The notes under the pieces are model-generated. The model was not told the DNA's origin and ran no database searches. It worked only from the letters and a program-made list of their open reading frames with translations. Below are positions 61,382 to 64,000 of a stretch of 64,000 nt of DNA, piece after piece. This DNA is from Vibrio gazogenes. Its GTDB lineage: Bacteria > Pseudomonadota > Gammaproteobacteria > Enterobacterales > Vibrionaceae. How positions within the stretch are numbered: the first letter of the stretch is position 1; every line of letters begins with the position of its first letter. The position numbers and the translations under genes were made by a program. The DNA lies in contig NZ_CP092588.1 of the NCBI RefSeq assembly GCF_023920225.1, positions 1,132,207 to 1,196,206 on the forward strand, written 5' to 3'.

Positions 61382-62977
61382 TCACAACGATGGTTGGATT
61401 GACTCAATCAGCATCAAGCGAACTTTCCAAGGATCAAAGACCATGCCGGATTGATCTGCGCCCTCATTGGAGAACATCATCAGATTGTCCGCCCAACTCC
61501 GGTAATGAGACCAATGCGGAACATCAGGACCATTCGGATTGCCATTGCGAATAAAGTTAACCCAATATTGATGCATCAGCTCAGCCATTGCCTGATCAGC
61601 GTCAGTCACTGCATCATGATATTGAGCACGCAAAGTATTGAATGCGTAAACAATATCACTGGCATGGTCCGCCCCTTCCGAGGTTGGTTTCAAGACGTCA
61701 GCGATATAACCAAAGCGATAACCATAAACGGATTGCCCCTGCGACTCAGCAGCTTTCATCACAAAGCGAGCAGGCTCAACCATCCCCGTATCTCGGATGA
61801 TATCCAAAACCAGCTTCGTGACAGGAGTCTCTGGGGTGACACCATAGGCATACTTCGCAATTTCAGCCTTCACCGGACCAAAAATAGACAATGCTTGATC
61901 GATGGTTTCAGGCCATTCGGCAAAGGGAGATGAAACGGGAATTTCTGAGGTTGTCGCCCCCAACAGGAGTGGTACAGACAGCCCTCGCCCGGCGTTGTAT
62001 ATATTCTGAGGATGGTCGGTGATCAATGTGCCATCAATCATCGGGCCGGTGTATGTCTCACTATCCATATTCATCATGCTCAAATCACCGACAACATCTT
62101 CAGCGGGTAGCGACCGCAAAGCATCTAATGCACTTTGCCCTTGCCCCTCAATATGAAACTTCTGTGCAAATAGCAATCCAGCGGTTTCAGCAGAGGTTTG
62201 ACCAAATTGATTCTCATGGCTCAGATAGCGGTCGCTGAAATTACGACGACCAGCTCCCGATTGAATAATCGCTCGCTCAAATAAGTTCTCAGCCAACGGT
62301 GACGTTAAAAGTCCATGAATCGACAAGCCTCCGGCAGACTCACCAACAACCGTGACCTGATTTGGATCCCCGCCAAAATGAGCGATATTGTCTTGCACCC
62401 ATTGTAATGCCGCAATCTGATCCATCAGTCCGTAATTGCCCAGCGCCGGATCTTGATTTGCTGCTGTCAAGGCCGGATGGGCAAAAAAGCCGAAACGTCC
62501 CAAACGATAATTGATACTGACCATGACAATTCCGTTTTGAGCAAAAGACGTCCCGTCATAATTTGCAGCGGAAGAGCCACCATTGACAAAACCACCACCG
62601 TGAATCCATACCATCACAGGACGCAATGTCCGGCTAGGCTCTGCGGGTTGCCAAACATTCAAAAAGAGGCAATTTTCAGACAGCGTGCCAGTGAGTGGTG
62701 CAGCATCGCCCGGGAAAGGGACTTGCATACAGTCACTGCCATAATCTTTCGCTTGTAAAACACCATCCCAAGCCGTCACAGGTTGCGGCGCTCGCCAGCG
62801 TAAGTCTCCGACGGGAGGCTGCGCATAAGGGATTCCTTTGTAAGAAATAACCGAACCATTGTGAACCCCTTGCATGAGGCCATCTTTAATTTCCACTATC
62901 GTATTCTCATGTGCAGACACATTACAGCTCAACCCCACAAGTGCGAGTGCCAGCATATAAATGCGGTTCTTTTTCAT
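61382..62977 (-). CDS. Secreted type-B carboxylesterase
   Basis: 531 residues from the ATG at 62977 (GGAG 10 nt upstream; an ATG at 62998 in the same frame is also possible). Signal peptide ends SAHA-like near residue 22. HGGGFVNGG oxyanion motif near 130 and GESAGG nucleophile elbow near 210, with Glu and His of the triad in the C-terminal part (DHASDIVYAF). An alpha/beta-hydrolase of the PNB-esterase class, exported; substrate unknown. Confidence 0.9.
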   Translation of the reverse strand: MKKNRIYMLALALVGLSCNVSAHENTIVEIKDGLMQGVHNGSVISYKGIPYAQPPVGDLRWRAPQPVTAWDGVLQAKDYGSDCMQVPFPGDAAPLTGTLSENCLFLNVWQPAEPSRTLRPVMVWIHGGGFVNGGSSAANYDGTSFAQNGIVMVSINYRLGRFGFFAHPALTAANQDPALGNYGLMDQIAALQWVQDNIAHFGGDPNQVTVVGESAGGLSIHGLLTSPLAENLFERAIIQSGAGRRNFSDRYLSHENQFGQTSAETAGLLFAQKFHIEGQGQSALDALRSLPAEDVVGDLSMMNMDSETYTGPMIDGTLITDHPQNIYNAGRGLSVPLLLGATTSEIPVSSPFAEWPETIDQALSIFGPVKAEIAKYAYGVTPETPVTKLVLDIIRDTGMVEPARFVMKAAESQGQSVYGYRFGYIADVLKPTSEGADHASDIVYAFNTLRAQYHDAVTDADQAMAELMHQYWVNFIRNGNPNGPDVPHWSHYRSWADNLMMFSNEGADQSGMVFDPWKVRLMLIESIQPSL

Positions 62978-63227
62978 TTGAAGTATTCTCCGTTTCATCG
63001 ATTGGATATCAATTCATCCTCGGCGTCTACACTCAACCATCAAATTTACCGAGCCAGACGACGAGCTGTTCATATCACATGTAACAATATTGCTGTGATT
63101 CAATTCGGATCAAAACCGCGGCCGACATCGCAACCCACAACACGGGCAACATGTCCTCATAAAAGCCTGTTTTCATAAAAATCTATCTCTATAAAAACCA
63201 AGCTCCCATGAAAACCGAACATCCATA

Positions 63228-63274
63228 AAAAAACCTAGCTCCCGAAGCTGCACTTCAGGAAAGCTAGGTTTTGC
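63228..63274. terminator. Terminator-like hairpin
   Basis: AAACCTAGCT ... AGCTAGGTTTT stem (CTAGCT/AGCTAG core) between the divergent carboxylesterase and SlyA-like genes. It is oddly placed, far from either stop codon, so it may be a relic or a bidirectional boundary element. A-rich, repeat-like sequence (AAAACC...CTCCCATG) precedes it. Confidence 0.6.
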
Positions 63275-63539
63275 CTGCATCATTCTCACATAATCTCATC
63301 AAGCGCAGATTATTGAGTCACCACAGTAACAATCCAAATATGAAACCAATTTAGTGAGATACACTCCCTAACTCAAATGTCTCCCGCTCACCCTGTGAAG
63401 TGGATAACAGAACACCAATGAATTCAGTTTCTTATCAATAGATTTAACATTAATTTTTGTGACTTGAATCAAAAATATTTACTTAGCCTGCTAACTACTA
63501 TATATTGCGGAGCACGCTTAATCATTGAGACAATCCACC

Positions 63540-64000
63540 ATGGTCGATGATCTGAATATTCTGAAGAATTTATCGCTTGCCGAACAACTCGCCCGAGCTG
63601 CTCGTTTGTGGAAGAGTTTCGCAAATCAGGAGCTTACACCACTCGGATTAACCCAAAGCCGTTGGGTTGCCCTTTGGAAGCTCCAGCGTCTCGGCGATGG
63701 GGTCAGCCAAAAAATACTGGCTGACGCACTTGAAATCGAACTCGGTTCACTGATGAGAACCTTAAAGCTGCTTGAAGACCAAATGCTTATCGAGCGCCAC
63801 TGTTGTCCACACGACAAACGTGCCCGAATTGTCCATTTAACCGACAGTGGCAAAGAACTTTTAAAGCAGATAGAAGAAAGAGTGCTGCACGTCAGACATT
63901 GTATGCTCATCAATATTGACGAAGCCGAACTAAACCAACTGAGCAAAACATTAGAAAAAATTGCCCATAATGCTCAGGACAACCTGCACCAACCAGAATA
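63540..64000 (+). CDS. SlyA/MarR-family transcriptional regulator (reaches the window edge)
   Basis: At least 153 residues, reading into the right edge with TA as last bases, so it is probably complete or nearly so (SlyA is about 144). Winged-helix region with LTQSRWVALWKLQRL and the RTLKLLEDQMLIERH recognition segment, then a wing with PHDKRARIVHLT. Homologous to SlyA. Divergent from the esterase gene, which it might control. Start is the first ATG in frame, after a weak ribosome-binding site. Confidence 0.85.
   Translation, partial: MVDDLNILKNLSLAEQLARAARLWKSFANQELTPLGLTQSRWVALWKLQRLGDGVSQKILADALEIELGSLMRTLKLLEDQMLIERHCCPHDKRARIVHLTDSGKELLKQIEERVLHVRHCMLINIDEAELNQLSKTLEKIAHNAQDNLHQPE

Overview
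The window looks like a chromosomal segment of a Vibrio (Vibrionaceae). The evidence is a T6SS cluster of Vibrio layout, V. cholerae repeat (VCR)-type attC sites, a glpFK/glpABC pair of divergent operons with GlpR-like operators, and an FMN riboswitch in front of ribB. No rRNA or tRNA gene was seen.

Layout. (1) 1-9249, minus strand: part of a type VI secretion operon, read PAAR - Sel1-repeat protein - tssB - tssC - tssE - tssF - tssG - tagH - tssJ - tssK (tssK runs off the left edge). (2) 10221-14037: a soluble FIST-domain chemoreceptor, a LacI-family repressor and a small exported protein. (3) 14149-21399: glycerol-3-phosphate use (glpCBA leftward, glpF-glpK rightward). (4) 21585-27609: a Fec-type iron-siderophore ABC transporter and a TonB-dependent receptor, with Fur-like sites. 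(5) 27790-40000: an accessory island. It holds displaced integron cassettes with attC sites, an IS110-family element, NTase/HEPN genes, an orphan colicin-type immunity gene and many copies of two hairpin-rich repeat modules (called A and B here). (6) 40103-44624: two secreted arabinoxylan-degrading enzymes (acetylxylan esterase-CBM60 and a GH43...GH62 fusion). (7) 45448-49117: a second run of minus-strand cassettes (GNAT, 2-hydroxyacid dehydrogenase, aspartate racemase, YbaK, methyltransferase), also separated by attC-like sites. (8) 49843-56078: a PRD regulator with a split fructose-type PTS, two class II aldolases and a ROK fructokinase. (9) 56174-64000: DOPA dioxygenase family and LysR, riboswitch-ribB, a Cache chemoreceptor, a carboxylesterase and a SlyA-like regulator.

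Most striking points. The IS110-family element (about 30720-31909) sits inside the R'' arm of a VCR-type attC. The 216-nt non-coding stretch in front of its transposase can fold into a 5' hairpin plus two internal-loop domains, as in the bridge RNAs of IS110 elements. One loop carries TAACAAAC, the exact complement of the attC target flank, and another carries ATACTCG, which matches the right end of the element. Separately, the A and B repeats differ between copies in ways that keep several hairpins paired (compensatory changes), which argues for selection on folded RNA or DNA and not on the short ORFs they contain. All family assignments come from reading the translated sequence; no database search was run.
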